In this document: positions 6,815 through 14,444 of the stretch, one piece after another
How the letters are laid out: each line of letters starts with the position of its first letter
Numbering within the stretch: position 1 is the stretch's first letter
Assembly: GCA_000435515.1 (NCBI GenBank)
Contig: FR884154.1
Location: 1-24,171 of the forward strand
Direction: 5' to 3'
DNA from: Firmicutes bacterium CAG:582
GTDB taxonomy: Bacteria > Bacillota_I > Bacilli_A > RF39 > UBA660
Length of the DNA stretch: 24,171 nt
Made by a program: the position numbers and the translations under genes
Notes under the pieces: generated by a model
What the model was told of the DNA's origin: nothing
Databases searched by the model: none
Seen by the model: the letters and a program-made list of their open reading frames with translations, nothing else

Positions 6815-8119
6815 TTACTTGTTTTTTTTAGAAGTTCTGTTATTTTTTTTAATAACTACAACCGCTTCTTCGTCAGTGTTTATTTTTTTACAAATACTCT
6901 TTAAAGTTTTTAGATTTAATTTTGAATAAGTATCAAATAAATATGTTGGTACTTCATTTTCTTTTATTATTCCAGATGAAATAAACTCACTTGCTCTTTC
7001 AATATCTTCAAAGACTAAAATAAGGTTAGAAATAGCTACTTTCTTTTTACTATTAAATTCAGTTTCATCAAGATCAAGATTATTTATTTTTTCTTCCAGT
7101 AAAGTTATAAGTCTTTTTGGATAATGAGTTTCACACATAAATTCAATTATTAAATAGTTTCCACATACACTTGCATAGTAAATAATATCATTATTAATTA
7201 TATTTCCATCAACTAGCGTTTCTCTAAATTCACTTGTAGAACCAAAATTAGAATTTAATATTATATTTAAGGATGATACTAATTCATGTTCAGTAATACC
7301 ATCTTTTAAAAATGTTGACATGGGAATTTTTAATGCTAATTCTAATTTTTCTATAGATACATCTTTCTTTATTTCTTTATATGTACAGGCAACATTTTTA
7401 GGTTCTTTTACTACTTTATTTATAATTTTTTTCTTTTCACCAAACTCTTTTTTACTTTGATTTTCTTCAATTATTGCTAAAGCTTCTTCGGGGTTAAAGT
7501 TACCAGTTAAAACAATAAACATATTTGATGGATGATAGAATGTTTTATAAGCATTTTCGATATCTTTTACAGTTGTTGATTTAACATCTTTTTTAGTTCC
7601 TGCGACAAGATATTTTCGATTATCATTAACAAAGATGGATGCACTTGACTCTCCTATTAAAACACTTTCAGGGTCGTCTTCATACATTTTTATTTCTTCA
7701 ATAATTATGCCTTTTTCATCATTAACCATTTTTTCTGTATAATAAGGTTTTTGGACATAATCAAGCAAATATTCTAGATTTTCTTTGAATTTGTTATAAC
7801 CATACACTTCATAACAAGTTATATGAGTTGATGTATATGCATTACTTTTAGCGCCATTATCAGCATAGAAAGTTGATGCATCTCCATCTTCAGTATAAAA
7901 AGTTAAATGTTCTAAAAAATGTGCAACTCCGTTGGGTATTTTAGTATAACTTTTGTCTCCTTCTAATTTAAACTCTGTATAAACAGATCCGAATTTTGCT
8001 GAAAAAGTTAAATAATATGTTTTTACCTTATTATTTGGTAACATATACACAGTTAAACCATTATCCAATACTTCATAAAACACTTCTTCATTTGGCCCTT
8101 TAACATATATTTTATTCAT
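6815..8119 (-). CDS. M16 family zinc peptidase, YmfH type
   Basis: 434 residues, a single M16 unit. The zinc motif HxxEH is present as HFLEH at residues 67-71, and the downstream glutamate region IIIEEIKMYED is at about 138-148, so it should be catalytically active. The ATG at 8119 has AGGAGG upstream, lying inside the end of the preceding gene, and the two reading frames overlap by 8 nt. Together with that HxxEH-lacking partner it resembles the Bacillus YmfF/YmfH pair, in which one active and one inactive M16 protein are expected to pair. Substrate is not evident. It is followed by comEA. Confidence 0.88.
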   Translation of the reverse strand: MNKIYVKGPNEEVFYEVLDNGLTVYMLPNNKVKTYYLTFSAKFGSVYTEFKLEGDKSYTKIPNGVAHFLEHLTFYTEDGDASTFYADNGAKSNAYTSTHITCYEVYGYNKFKENLEYLLDYVQKPYYTEKMVNDEKGIIIEEIKMYEDDPESVLIGESSASIFVNDNRKYLVAGTKKDVKSTTVKDIENAYKTFYHPSNMFIVLTGNFNPEEALAIIEENQSKKEFGEKKKIINKVVKEPKNVACTYKEIKKDVSIEKLELALKIPMSTFLKDGITEHELVSSLNIILNSNFGSTSEFRETLVDGNIINNDIIYYASVCGNYLIIEFMCETHYPKRLITLLEEKINNLDLDETEFNSKKKVAISNLILVFEDIERASEFISSGIIKENEVPTYLFDTYSKLNLKTLKSICKKINTDEEAVVVIKKNNRTSKKNK

Positions 8120-9380
8120 CACTTTCACCTCCTGAAGTTAATATATAAGTAATATTTTTCTTTATTTTTTTATGTACATGAAATAAGTCTTCTTTGGTTA
8201 CATCTCCAAATTTTTTTATCATTTCATCAACTGATGGTGCTAAGTTTAAATATTTAAAAAGATGAGTTTCAAGTATTTTTGCAGGATAATCATTTATCAT
8301 ATTTAAACTTGTAATTTTTAAGTCAATCGCTCTTTTTACTTCCTCATCAGTTATATTTGAACTCATTTCATTAAATGATTTGTCGATTAATTTCAATGCA
8401 AGATTTTCATTTTTCTTATCTAGACTTGTTAAGACAATTAATAAATTATCATATCTTTGATAAAAAGATGTTAATCCATAACATAAGGAATTATCGGTTC
8501 TTAAATTTTTATAAAGTTTTGTTTCTAAAGATGATGATCCAAACACCATATTATATATTGGTAAAACATAATTCATTTCATAATCATTTAAATTTAAAGT
8601 GTTATATATAACAACTAGTTGAGATTGACTGTTTTCAGATTTTTCCTTTTTCTTTTTGGCTATTCTTCTAGTTTTGTTTTCATTATAAATTTCTATTTTA
8701 TGATTTTTTATAGTATCAAATTTAGCATATTTGTTTATTAAATCAATTATTTTATTTTCATCAAATTCACCAATTATAAAAATATCAATATAGTCATGTT
8801 TGATAATATCGTTATAAGTGCTAATAAGCATTTCATTTGTTGCATTTTCGATTTGGTCTTTATCCTCTAGTATTGAATGAGAAGTTAAAGAATTTGGATC
8901 AAGGGCTTTTAAGGCTTTTAAAATGCTATAACGACTTGGATTTTCTTTTACAGAATCAATTCTATCTATTAATCTTTTTTTACATAATTCAACTGTTTTT
9001 AAATCAAATTCACCATTTGTAATATTTGGATTAAATATGGTTTCAAATTGTAAAGAAAAAACTTCCTCTAAATAGTTTTCTCCGGTATATTTAGGATTTA
9101 TAAATTCAATTGAAAAATCCGTAATAAGCATTCTTCCTAAAAGAGTTGTATCCATAGTTGAATATGCATTATATAAAGATTCATATTTTAAACATAACTT
9201 TCTTCTAGTATTATATTTTTTGGTATTTTCAGTTAAAACATCAAAGACTAAACTTCTTAAAGCAGATGTTTTAGGATCAAAATTATTTCTAAAAATGATA
9301 TCCATTTTTATAGTTTTAAATTTATCTGTTTTTATGGTATGTATGTTATAAGAACCAACCTTATACATTTTATATTCCAT
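8112..9380 (-). CDS. M16 family protein lacking the zinc motif, YmfF type
   Basis: 422 residues with the M16 fold pattern (including a C-terminal region with LYKNLRTDNSLCYGL, typical of M16 C domains), but no HxxEH in the N-terminal domain; the equivalent stretch reads SLVFDVLTEN. It is therefore predicted to be the non-catalytic partner of the next gene. The ATG at 9380 follows AGAGGTGAAAG; the frame stays open to 9410 without a good signal. It is first of a tight run (YmfF-like, YmfH-like, comEA, comEC, nuclease) whose promoter is probably the extended -10 at 9431-9439. Confidence 0.82.
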   Translation of the reverse strand: MEYKMYKVGSYNIHTIKTDKFKTIKMDIIFRNNFDPKTSALRSLVFDVLTENTKKYNTRRKLCLKYESLYNAYSTMDTTLLGRMLITDFSIEFINPKYTGENYLEEVFSLQFETIFNPNITNGEFDLKTVELCKKRLIDRIDSVKENPSRYSILKALKALDPNSLTSHSILEDKDQIENATNEMLISTYNDIIKHDYIDIFIIGEFDENKIIDLINKYAKFDTIKNHKIEIYNENKTRRIAKKKKEKSENSQSQLVVIYNTLNLNDYEMNYVLPIYNMVFGSSSLETKLYKNLRTDNSLCYGLTSFYQRYDNLLIVLTSLDKKNENLALKLIDKSFNEMSSNITDEEVKRAIDLKITSLNMINDYPAKILETHLFKYLNLAPSVDEMIKKFGDVTKEDLFHVHKKIKKNITYILTSGGESDE

Positions 9381-9430
9381 GCCTTTCACCTCTTTTTTAG
9401 TATACGTCAAACTTCTTTTTTTATAATGCC

Positions 9431-9439
9431 ATTATAGCA
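9431..9439 (-). promoter_or_regulatory. Extended -10 promoter for the M16/com operon
   Basis: The minus strand carries TGCTATAAT, a TGn-extended -10 with a consensus hexamer, about 50 nt before the YmfF-like start. No clear -35 is seen, as is usual for extended -10 promoters. Confidence 0.5.
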
Positions 9440-9443
9440 TAAT

Positions 9444-9449
9444 TATGAT
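9444..9449 (+). promoter_or_regulatory. Possible -10 box of deoD
   Basis: TATGAT lies 22 nt before the deoD start in the divergent intergenic region. A -35 at 17 nt would be TTATAA, which is weak. AGGTGAT at 9461-9467 is the ribosome binding site. Confidence 0.35.
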
Positions 9450-9470
9450 ATTATTAGTATAGGTGATGAT

Positions 9471-10187
9471 ATGGAACCAGTACACATTGTAACTGATAAA
9501 AAAAATATAGCTCCACTTGTTTTATTTCCTGGAGATCCACTTCGTGCAAAATATATTGCTGAGAAGTTTTTAACAAATATAAAACTTGTAAATAAGATTA
9601 GAAATATGTATGCTTTTACAGGTTATTATAAAGATAAACTTGTAACTGTTGTTGGTTCTGGTATGGGCTGTCCAAGTGCTTCTCTTTATGCTTATGAATT
9701 ATTTACATTTTATGGAGTTGAGAAAATCATTAGAATTGGTTCTGCTGGAGCTAACAAAGAAAACATAAAACTAATGGATACGGTTTTATCAATTGGTGCT
9801 TATTCAGAATCCTCAATTGCTTACCAATGGGGAGGCTATACTGACAAGTTTATTGAATCTAATAATGAATTAAACGAAATTATCAAAGAAACAGCAAAGG
9901 AGCAAAACATTGATATTCATGTTGGTCCAACTTTAACAAGTGATGTATTTGACGTTTATGCTTCTATTGATCATGTAATTAACACATGTCCAATTAAAGA
10001 TGAACTTTTAGCAACCGAAATGGAAGGATTTGGAATATTTCATGTTGCTAGAATTTGTAAGAAACAAGCTAGTATGTTAATTACTATTGTGGATTCAAAA
10101 TTCGACACGAGAGTTGTTTCACCAGAAATGAGAGAAACTCATCTTGATAATATGATTATTCTTGCACTTGAAAGCATAATAAAATAG
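9471..10187 (+). CDS. deoD: Purine nucleoside phosphorylase, DeoD type
   Basis: 238 residues, the usual length of hexameric DeoD, which cleaves purine (deoxy)nucleosides with phosphate to the base and (deoxy)ribose 1-phosphate in salvage. Motifs: His5, GDPLRAKYIAE (phosphate-binding Gly and Arg), RIGSAGA, and EMEGFG, which binds the ribose. The catalytic Asp is in TIVDSKFD; the common SDH form is altered to DSK, but the Asp and the later Arg in PEMRET are in place. AGGTGATGAT sets the start. It is a single plus-strand gene among minus-strand operons, divergent from the M16/com run and closed by its own terminator. Confidence 0.93.
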   Translation: MEPVHIVTDKKNIAPLVLFPGDPLRAKYIAEKFLTNIKLVNKIRNMYAFTGYYKDKLVTVVGSGMGCPSASLYAYELFTFYGVEKIIRIGSAGANKENIKLMDTVLSIGAYSESSIAYQWGGYTDKFIESNNELNEIIKETAKEQNIDIHVGPTLTSDVFDVYASIDHVINTCPIKDELLATEMEGFGIFHVARICKKQASMLITIVDSKFDTRVVSPEMRETHLDNMIILALESIIK

Positions 10188-10210
10188 AACTTTAGTGTTC
10201 TATTTTTTTT
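10182..10210 (+). terminator. deoD terminator, overlapping the convergent Fur gene end
   Basis: Perfect 9-bp stem (10182-10190 with 10197-10205), 6-nt loop, then a run of T. It overlaps the deoD stop codon and the 3' end of the convergent Fur-family gene, and may act in both directions. Confidence 0.85.
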
Positions 10211-10568
10211 GGCAATTTTTGCATATTCCTTCTATAACAACTGAGTGTTTAGTTATAATAAAATCATTATAATTTGATTTATCAAAGGGACATGTTTCTA
10301 TTTTCTTTTTTTTATGGCATTTCACACATTCTAGTATATGTAAATGTTCTTTGGACAATGAATATTTCGTTTCATTTTCAAAAGTTATGGTTGTGATAAT
10401 ATCATTTTCTAATAAGACATCTATTATTCTATAAATAGTTGACTTATCAATATTCAAGTTTTTCATTAGTTCATTTAAAGTAACATATTCATTTTTATTT
10501 ATATATTCTAAAACTTTTAATCTGTTTTTTGTAACTTTCAATTTTTTTTCTTTAAGAATACTTTCCAT
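10200..10568 (-). CDS. Fur-family metal-responsive repressor
   Basis: 122 residues. N-terminal winged helix (about 1-75, with TKNRLKVLEYI and STIYRIIDVL), then a dimer and metal domain with HLHILECVKC and, near the end, ICKNC: the two CxxC pairs of the structural zinc site. It is on the short side for the family. The ATG shares one base with the permease stop (TAATG), and its AGGTG lies within the permease 3' end, so the genes are coupled. A perfect 25-bp palindrome at the promoter of this two-gene unit is the probable binding site. The metal sensed cannot be decided; a zinc or other heavy-metal sensor fits the permease partner better than iron. Confidence 0.85.
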   Translation of the reverse strand: MESILKEKKLKVTKNRLKVLEYINKNEYVTLNELMKNLNIDKSTIYRIIDVLLENDIITTITFENETKYSLSKEHLHILECVKCHKKKKIETCPFDKSNYNDFIITKHSVVIEGICKNCQKK

Positions 10569-11398
10569 TATACACCTATAAAATTAAACAATAATCCCCA
10601 AATAACACCAATAAAATATATTAAACCAATTACAAAAAGATTTTCAGATATGTTTTTATTTTTACGGACAAGTACCATTATAGCCACTCCACTTCCTGTT
10701 AATAAACCGGATAAAGTTGTTCCAAGGCTTATTAAATTATTTAAATAAAGTTCACTTATCATAACAGAGGATGCACAGTTAGGAATTAAACCTATTAATG
10801 ATGCGATAAATGGAGTTAATATTTTATTATTTTTTAAAGCACTTTCTAAAAAGCTTAAATCTACATAGTGAAATAAAATATTTATTAAGAATGTTATTAT
10901 AAGAATAAAGAAAGCAATTTTTAAAGTATGAATTAAAGAAGATTTTATAATTGAATGATCACAGTCACAGTCTTCATCTTCACATAAAACAAAATCACTT
11001 TTAGTTGTTTTTCTTATTAATAAATCTATTAAAAAACCTGAAATCATTCCAATAACTACTTTGATTGAAACTATACTTAATATCTTCGTTATAGGTGCAT
11101 TGTGAGATATCATAAGTGGTATAAGTTCATCACTTGTTGACAAATATATACTTATTAAGGACCCTAATGAAATTATTCTAGTAACATATAGATTTGTTGC
11201 TAAAACTGAAAATCCACATTGCGGAACGGCTCCTAAAAGAGCACCAACTATTGGTCCAAGTTTTCCGGATTTGGAAATAATATTTTCTTGTTTATTGCTT
11301 AATTTGTGTTCAATAAACTCGATAATTAAAAATGCTACAAATAAAAATGGTAGTAATTTTATTGTATCAAGTAAAGTATCTTGTATAACTTCTAACAT
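10568..11398 (-). CDS. Predicted 10-TM heavy-metal permease (ArsP_2 / SO_0444-like)
   Basis: 276 residues, strongly hydrophobic, two related halves. The first half has GALLGAVPQCGFSVLA and the second LIGLIPNCASSVMISEL: the repeated P-x-C-x-x-S signature of the putative heavy-metal exporter family (PF11449 type), some members of which are annotated as Cu/Zn or arsenic efflux proteins. The loop between the halves holds an acidic Cys/His cluster, CEDEDCDCDH (about 138-147), likely to bind metal. The ATG at 11398 follows TAGGAGGA; the frame stays open to 11443 but would cross the operator. Coupled to the Fur-family gene. Direction of transport is inferred from family only. Confidence 0.78.
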   Translation of the reverse strand: MLEVIQDTLLDTIKLLPFLFVAFLIIEFIEHKLSNKQENIISKSGKLGPIVGALLGAVPQCGFSVLATNLYVTRIISLGSLISIYLSTSDELIPLMISHNAPITKILSIVSIKVVIGMISGFLIDLLIRKTTKSDFVLCEDEDCDCDHSIIKSSLIHTLKIAFFILIITFLINILFHYVDLSFLESALKNNKILTPFIASLIGLIPNCASSVMISELYLNNLISLGTTLSGLLTGSGVAIMVLVRKNKNISENLFVIGLIYFIGVIWGLLFNFIGV

Positions 11399-11408
11399 AA
11401 TAATCCTC

Positions 11409-11433
11409 CTAAATGCAAATAAGTTGCATTTAG
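11409..11433. promoter_or_regulatory. 25-bp perfect palindromic operator for the Fur-family protein
   Basis: Half-sites CTAAATGCAA and TTGCATTTAG form a perfect 10-5-10 inverted repeat placed directly downstream of the -10 box and touching the ribosome binding site of the permease gene. Size and position match Fur/Zur/PerR boxes. Binding by the Fur-family protein of the same operon is inferred. Confidence 0.82.
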
Positions 11434-11462
11434 ATAATAACAAAATCTATATTTTTAGTCAA
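11434..11462 (-). promoter_or_regulatory. Promoter of the permease-fur operon
   Basis: TTGACT (11462-11457), a 17-nt spacer and TATTAT (11439-11434) on the minus strand: one mismatch in each hexamer. The palindromic operator begins at the next base, where a bound repressor would block initiation. Confidence 0.8.
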
Positions 11463-11463
11463 G

Positions 11464-11482
11464 AAAAAAGAGTCAAAGACTC
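11464..11482 (-). terminator. Terminator of the histidine kinase gene
   Basis: Minus strand GAGTC, 3-nt loop, GACTC, then six T. It overlaps the kinase stop codon and ends right before the -35 box of the permease operon. Confidence 0.78.
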
Positions 11483-13322
11483 AATTTCTAAATATGTTAT
11501 TTAATTTTTCTTTCATTTGCTCCCTGGAAAATGGTTTTTGTAAATAATCTTTAAATCCTTCACTTAAATACCTTTCTTTAGCGCCTGCTACTGCATCAGC
11601 AGTTAATGCAATAACTGGAGTGTTGAATGATGGATTTTCTTTTAATTTTTTTAAACATGTTTCACCACTCATATTTGGCATCATTATGTCCATAAGTATT
11701 AAATCGTACTTTTCTCCATTTTGGATTTTTTCTAAGCATTCATACCCATCCAAAGCTTCATCTATTATAAAACCGAAATCAGCTATAGCTTTTCTTGCTA
11801 CTTTTATGTTCAATTTATTATCATCGACTATTAATATGTGCATACCTTTATGTTTTTCAATTAATGCATCATTTATTCTTCTTAAATCTATTGCTTGAGT
11901 ATTTGTTAAAGGCATTTCAACTTCAGCTATTGTTTGTGGTATAGTTACCATAAATATTGAACCTTTTCCATATTGAGATTGAACATTTATTTTTCCACCC
12001 ATCATATCAGTTAATCCTTTAGTAATGGCAAGACCAAGTCCAGTTCCTTCAGTGGTAGTATTTCTTTCAACATCTAGTCTATCAAATTTAGTAAATAATC
12101 TACTGATGTTTTCTTTCTTAATGCCTTTTCCGGTGTCTTGACAACTTATTATTAAATTACAAATATTTTTATTTAGATCATTTACACAAGTGATTTTTAA
12201 ACTTATTTCACCTTCGTCAGTGTATTTAATTGAATTAGTTAATAAATTATTAATTATTTCTTTTACTTTACCTTTATCGCCTATTAATTCATATGGAATA
12301 TCAGGTGCAATATATAAATGAAAGTTAATGTTTTTTTCACCTATTCTTGTAATAGTTACCCTTACCATTCCTTCAATTTCTTCTCTAAAATTATATTTAG
12401 ATTCAATTAATTCCATTTTATCTGATTCAATTTTATTAATATCCAAGATATTACCTACAATCTCAAGAAGAGTATGGGATGCATTTTGAATATCAATTGA
12501 ATCTTCATATACTTCTTTAGGAACTTGATCTTTATATAAAGTTATATCTTCAGAAAGACCAACAATTGCATTCAATGGAGTACGTATTTCATGTGACATA
12601 CTGCTTAAAAAATCAGATTTAGCACGATTGGCCTTTTCAGCTGTATCTTTAGCCATCTCAAGTTCACGTATCATTTTTACATCAGGATTTTCAATTGTGA
12701 AATACATAATAAGAAAGTAAAAAGCAAATATGAAGGTTTCAGTAATTATTTCAGGATAATATACTCTTAATAATAATCCAAAAATAAACATAATAAATAA
12801 AGATATATATGGAACAATTTTTGAAATTCCTTTTCTTTGTTTAATAAAATATGATAAACAAAAAAGGATAATAAGAATCATATATAGTATAACTTCTACC
12901 ATTGCAGCATAGTAAGCAGGTCCATTTAAATCAACGCTTTCACCTTTAATTATTGTATCCATCGGTAAAGCCAATATAAATAAAATCGTGATAATAGTAA
13001 ATATGCTAAAAACAAGCTTTGCAAGTGATTTTAGTTTTAAACTAAAATTATTAAGTTCTATAACATACCTTAGCATGAAGTATAACATTAAATCCATAAC
13101 AACAAGATAAAACGATTGAATAACTCCTGTTATATAAAGATTACCAATAGACATCGCATAAATATATATGCCAGCGCCCAAAATAGAATATAGTAAATTT
13201 AATATAATTAATGTAGAATAAATTTTTGTTTCTTTGTTTTTTACCGATCCTTTAATAAAAAATATAACTACTAAAAAAATTGATAATATTACTGCACCAC
13301 CTGGTAACCATATACCGCTCAT
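11481..13322 (-). CDS. Hybrid sensor histidine kinase with receiver domain
   Basis: 613 residues. Six or seven membrane helices (about 5-215) with short loops and no large extracellular sensor domain, a short coiled linker, then a HisKA domain with phospho-acceptor His at about residue 244 (SHEIRTPLN), an HATPase_c domain with N, G1 and G2 boxes (NNLLTNSIKYT, DTGKGI, GTGLGLAI), and a C-terminal receiver domain (about 495-613: IVDDN, LMDIMMP, LTADA, KP). A response regulator or output gene is not adjacent, so phosphate may pass to a distant partner. ATG at 13322 is preferred because GGGTGAT precedes it; ATG at 13334 lacks a ribosome binding site. It is a single-gene unit bounded by terminators. 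Confidence 0.9.
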   Translation of the reverse strand: MSGIWLPGGAVILSIFLVVIFFIKGSVKNKETKIYSTLIILNLLYSILGAGIYIYAMSIGNLYITGVIQSFYLVVMDLMLYFMLRYVIELNNFSLKLKSLAKLVFSIFTIITILFILALPMDTIIKGESVDLNGPAYYAAMVEVILYMILIILFCLSYFIKQRKGISKIVPYISLFIMFIFGLLLRVYYPEIITETFIFAFYFLIMYFTIENPDVKMIRELEMAKDTAEKANRAKSDFLSSMSHEIRTPLNAIVGLSEDITLYKDQVPKEVYEDSIDIQNASHTLLEIVGNILDINKIESDKMELIESKYNFREEIEGMVRVTITRIGEKNINFHLYIAPDIPYELIGDKGKVKEIINNLLTNSIKYTDEGEISLKITCVNDLNKNICNLIISCQDTGKGIKKENISRLFTKFDRLDVERNTTTEGTGLGLAITKGLTDMMGGKINVQSQYGKGSIFMVTIPQTIAEVEMPLTNTQAIDLRRINDALIEKHKGMHILIVDDNKLNIKVARKAIADFGFIIDEALDGYECLEKIQNGEKYDLILMDIMMPNMSGETCLKKLKENPSFNTPVIALTADAVAGAKERYLSEGFKDYLQKPFSREQMKEKLNNIFRN

Positions 13323-13351
13323 TGTATCACCCATTCTAATAAAATTATATC

Positions 13352-13377
13352 AAAAAAAAACTTTTGATTAAAGTTTT
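13352..13377 (-). terminator. Terminator of the acyltransferase gene
   Basis: Minus strand AAAACTTT, 5-nt loop, AAAGTTTT followed by more T. It overlaps the stop codon (13368). The stem is AT-rich but perfect over 8 bp. Confidence 0.65.
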
Positions 13378-14360
13378 TTACGTAATGTTTGATTAAACAC
13401 ATTTTCTGGTGCATCTGGATCATAAAATCTTGATTTTTTAATAACATCAATAGTATATCCATTTGTGGTTTCACTCATAATATCATCAATATTAGCTTGA
13501 ATATTTTCCTCAGGTGACTTAAATTCACTTCTTTTATGTATTTGATTTTCATCGGCAAATACTATCTCACCTTTTAAAGAATAAATTAATTCTTTGAGCT
13601 CTCGTGTGACATCTTTAACATCACTATCTTGAGCTCCTTCAACATTGAAATAATTTCCAATGTTTACAATATACCTTTTATTTTCTCTAATGATTCCTAT
13701 CGGTACCAAGACACCATTTCCATTTATAGCAATTCTGGCAGCGCCATTAAACAATGGTTGCATAAGTCTATCGGTAATGTTCCATGCTCCTTCTGGATAT
13801 ATAAGAATATTATCTTTTTTTTCAATTCTTTTTGTGCATATTGCTTCACAAATACGCCTATCATTCTTATATTCTTCAATAATACATTTTTCTTCTTCCG
13901 ATATTTGATAGCCGTTTTTTTGTCTCATAATTAAATCAAAAACTTGATACCCTGTATCAACACATATTCTTCCATGTATATTTTCTAAAAAGAATCCTTC
14001 AAAATTTCTGTATGTTTCTCCAGGATCGCCCATTACAAAATACGCTTGTTCATTAATTGCTTCCATGGCTGATTCTATATCATATCTGCCAACATGACTA
14101 GAAGCATACACTTTTCCTTTAGATAGTGTTCCTGTTCTTTTATCGTCAAAAATTTCAACCTTTCTTCCAGTAAGAAGCTTATCTATTTTTAAAATCAACA
14201 TAGTTAAAGCATGTATTCTTTTTTTTAGTTCACTAGATTCTAAGGGCTTATCAATGGAAAACTCATACCTTCTTAACATTCTATAATATGAATTTAGTTC
14301 TTCTAATGACATCTTTTTTAATTGTAATATTCTTTTATATTCAAAAGCTTCTTTTTCCAT
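13368..14360 (-). CDS. PlsC-like lysophospholipid acyltransferase family protein
   Basis: 330 residues. It contains the PlsC acyltransferase motifs: HxxxxD as H89-VGRY-D94, a GDPGETYRN block, an IYPEGAWN block (E190-G191, the EGTR-like substrate motif) and a VPIG segment. N-terminal ~65 residues are helical and charged, with no signal peptide or membrane helix, so it is likely cytosolic or peripheral at the membrane. Such enzymes transfer acyl chains to lysophosphatidate or related lipids; the exact acceptor is not shown. The start follows AGAGGGGAAATA. It lies between two terminators and is probably transcribed alone. Confidence 0.78.
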   Translation of the reverse strand: MEKEAFEYKRILQLKKMSLEELNSYYRMLRRYEFSIDKPLESSELKKRIHALTMLILKIDKLLTGRKVEIFDDKRTGTLSKGKVYASSHVGRYDIESAMEAINEQAYFVMGDPGETYRNFEGFFLENIHGRICVDTGYQVFDLIMRQKNGYQISEEEKCIIEEYKNDRRICEAICTKRIEKKDNILIYPEGAWNITDRLMQPLFNGAARIAINGNGVLVPIGIIRENKRYIVNIGNYFNVEGAQDSDVKDVTRELKELIYSLKGEIVFADENQIHKRSEFKSPEENIQANIDDIMSETTNGYTIDVIKKSRFYDPDAPENVFNQTLRKKL

Positions 14361-14402
14361 TATTTCCCCTCTTTTGTTGCAATATATATTAACATATTAA
14401 CA

Positions 14403-14444
14403 TAAAAAAAGCAAAATCGAATCTACTTATTCATTATTTTGCTT
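14403..14444 (-). terminator. Terminator of the cdaA-to-phosphomutase gene run
   Basis: Minus strand AAGCAAAAT pairs perfectly with ATTTTGCTT (9 bp, 18-nt loop) and is followed by a T run. It overlaps the phosphomutase stop codon. Confidence 0.72.

Noticed and set aside
8375..9022. Plus-strand open frames inside the M16 genes
   Set aside because: They are antisense to well-supported coding sequence, low in complexity, and lack start signals. The same holds for plus-strand frames inside the kinase, acyltransferase, mutase, gpmI, cdaR and InlB-repeat genes.
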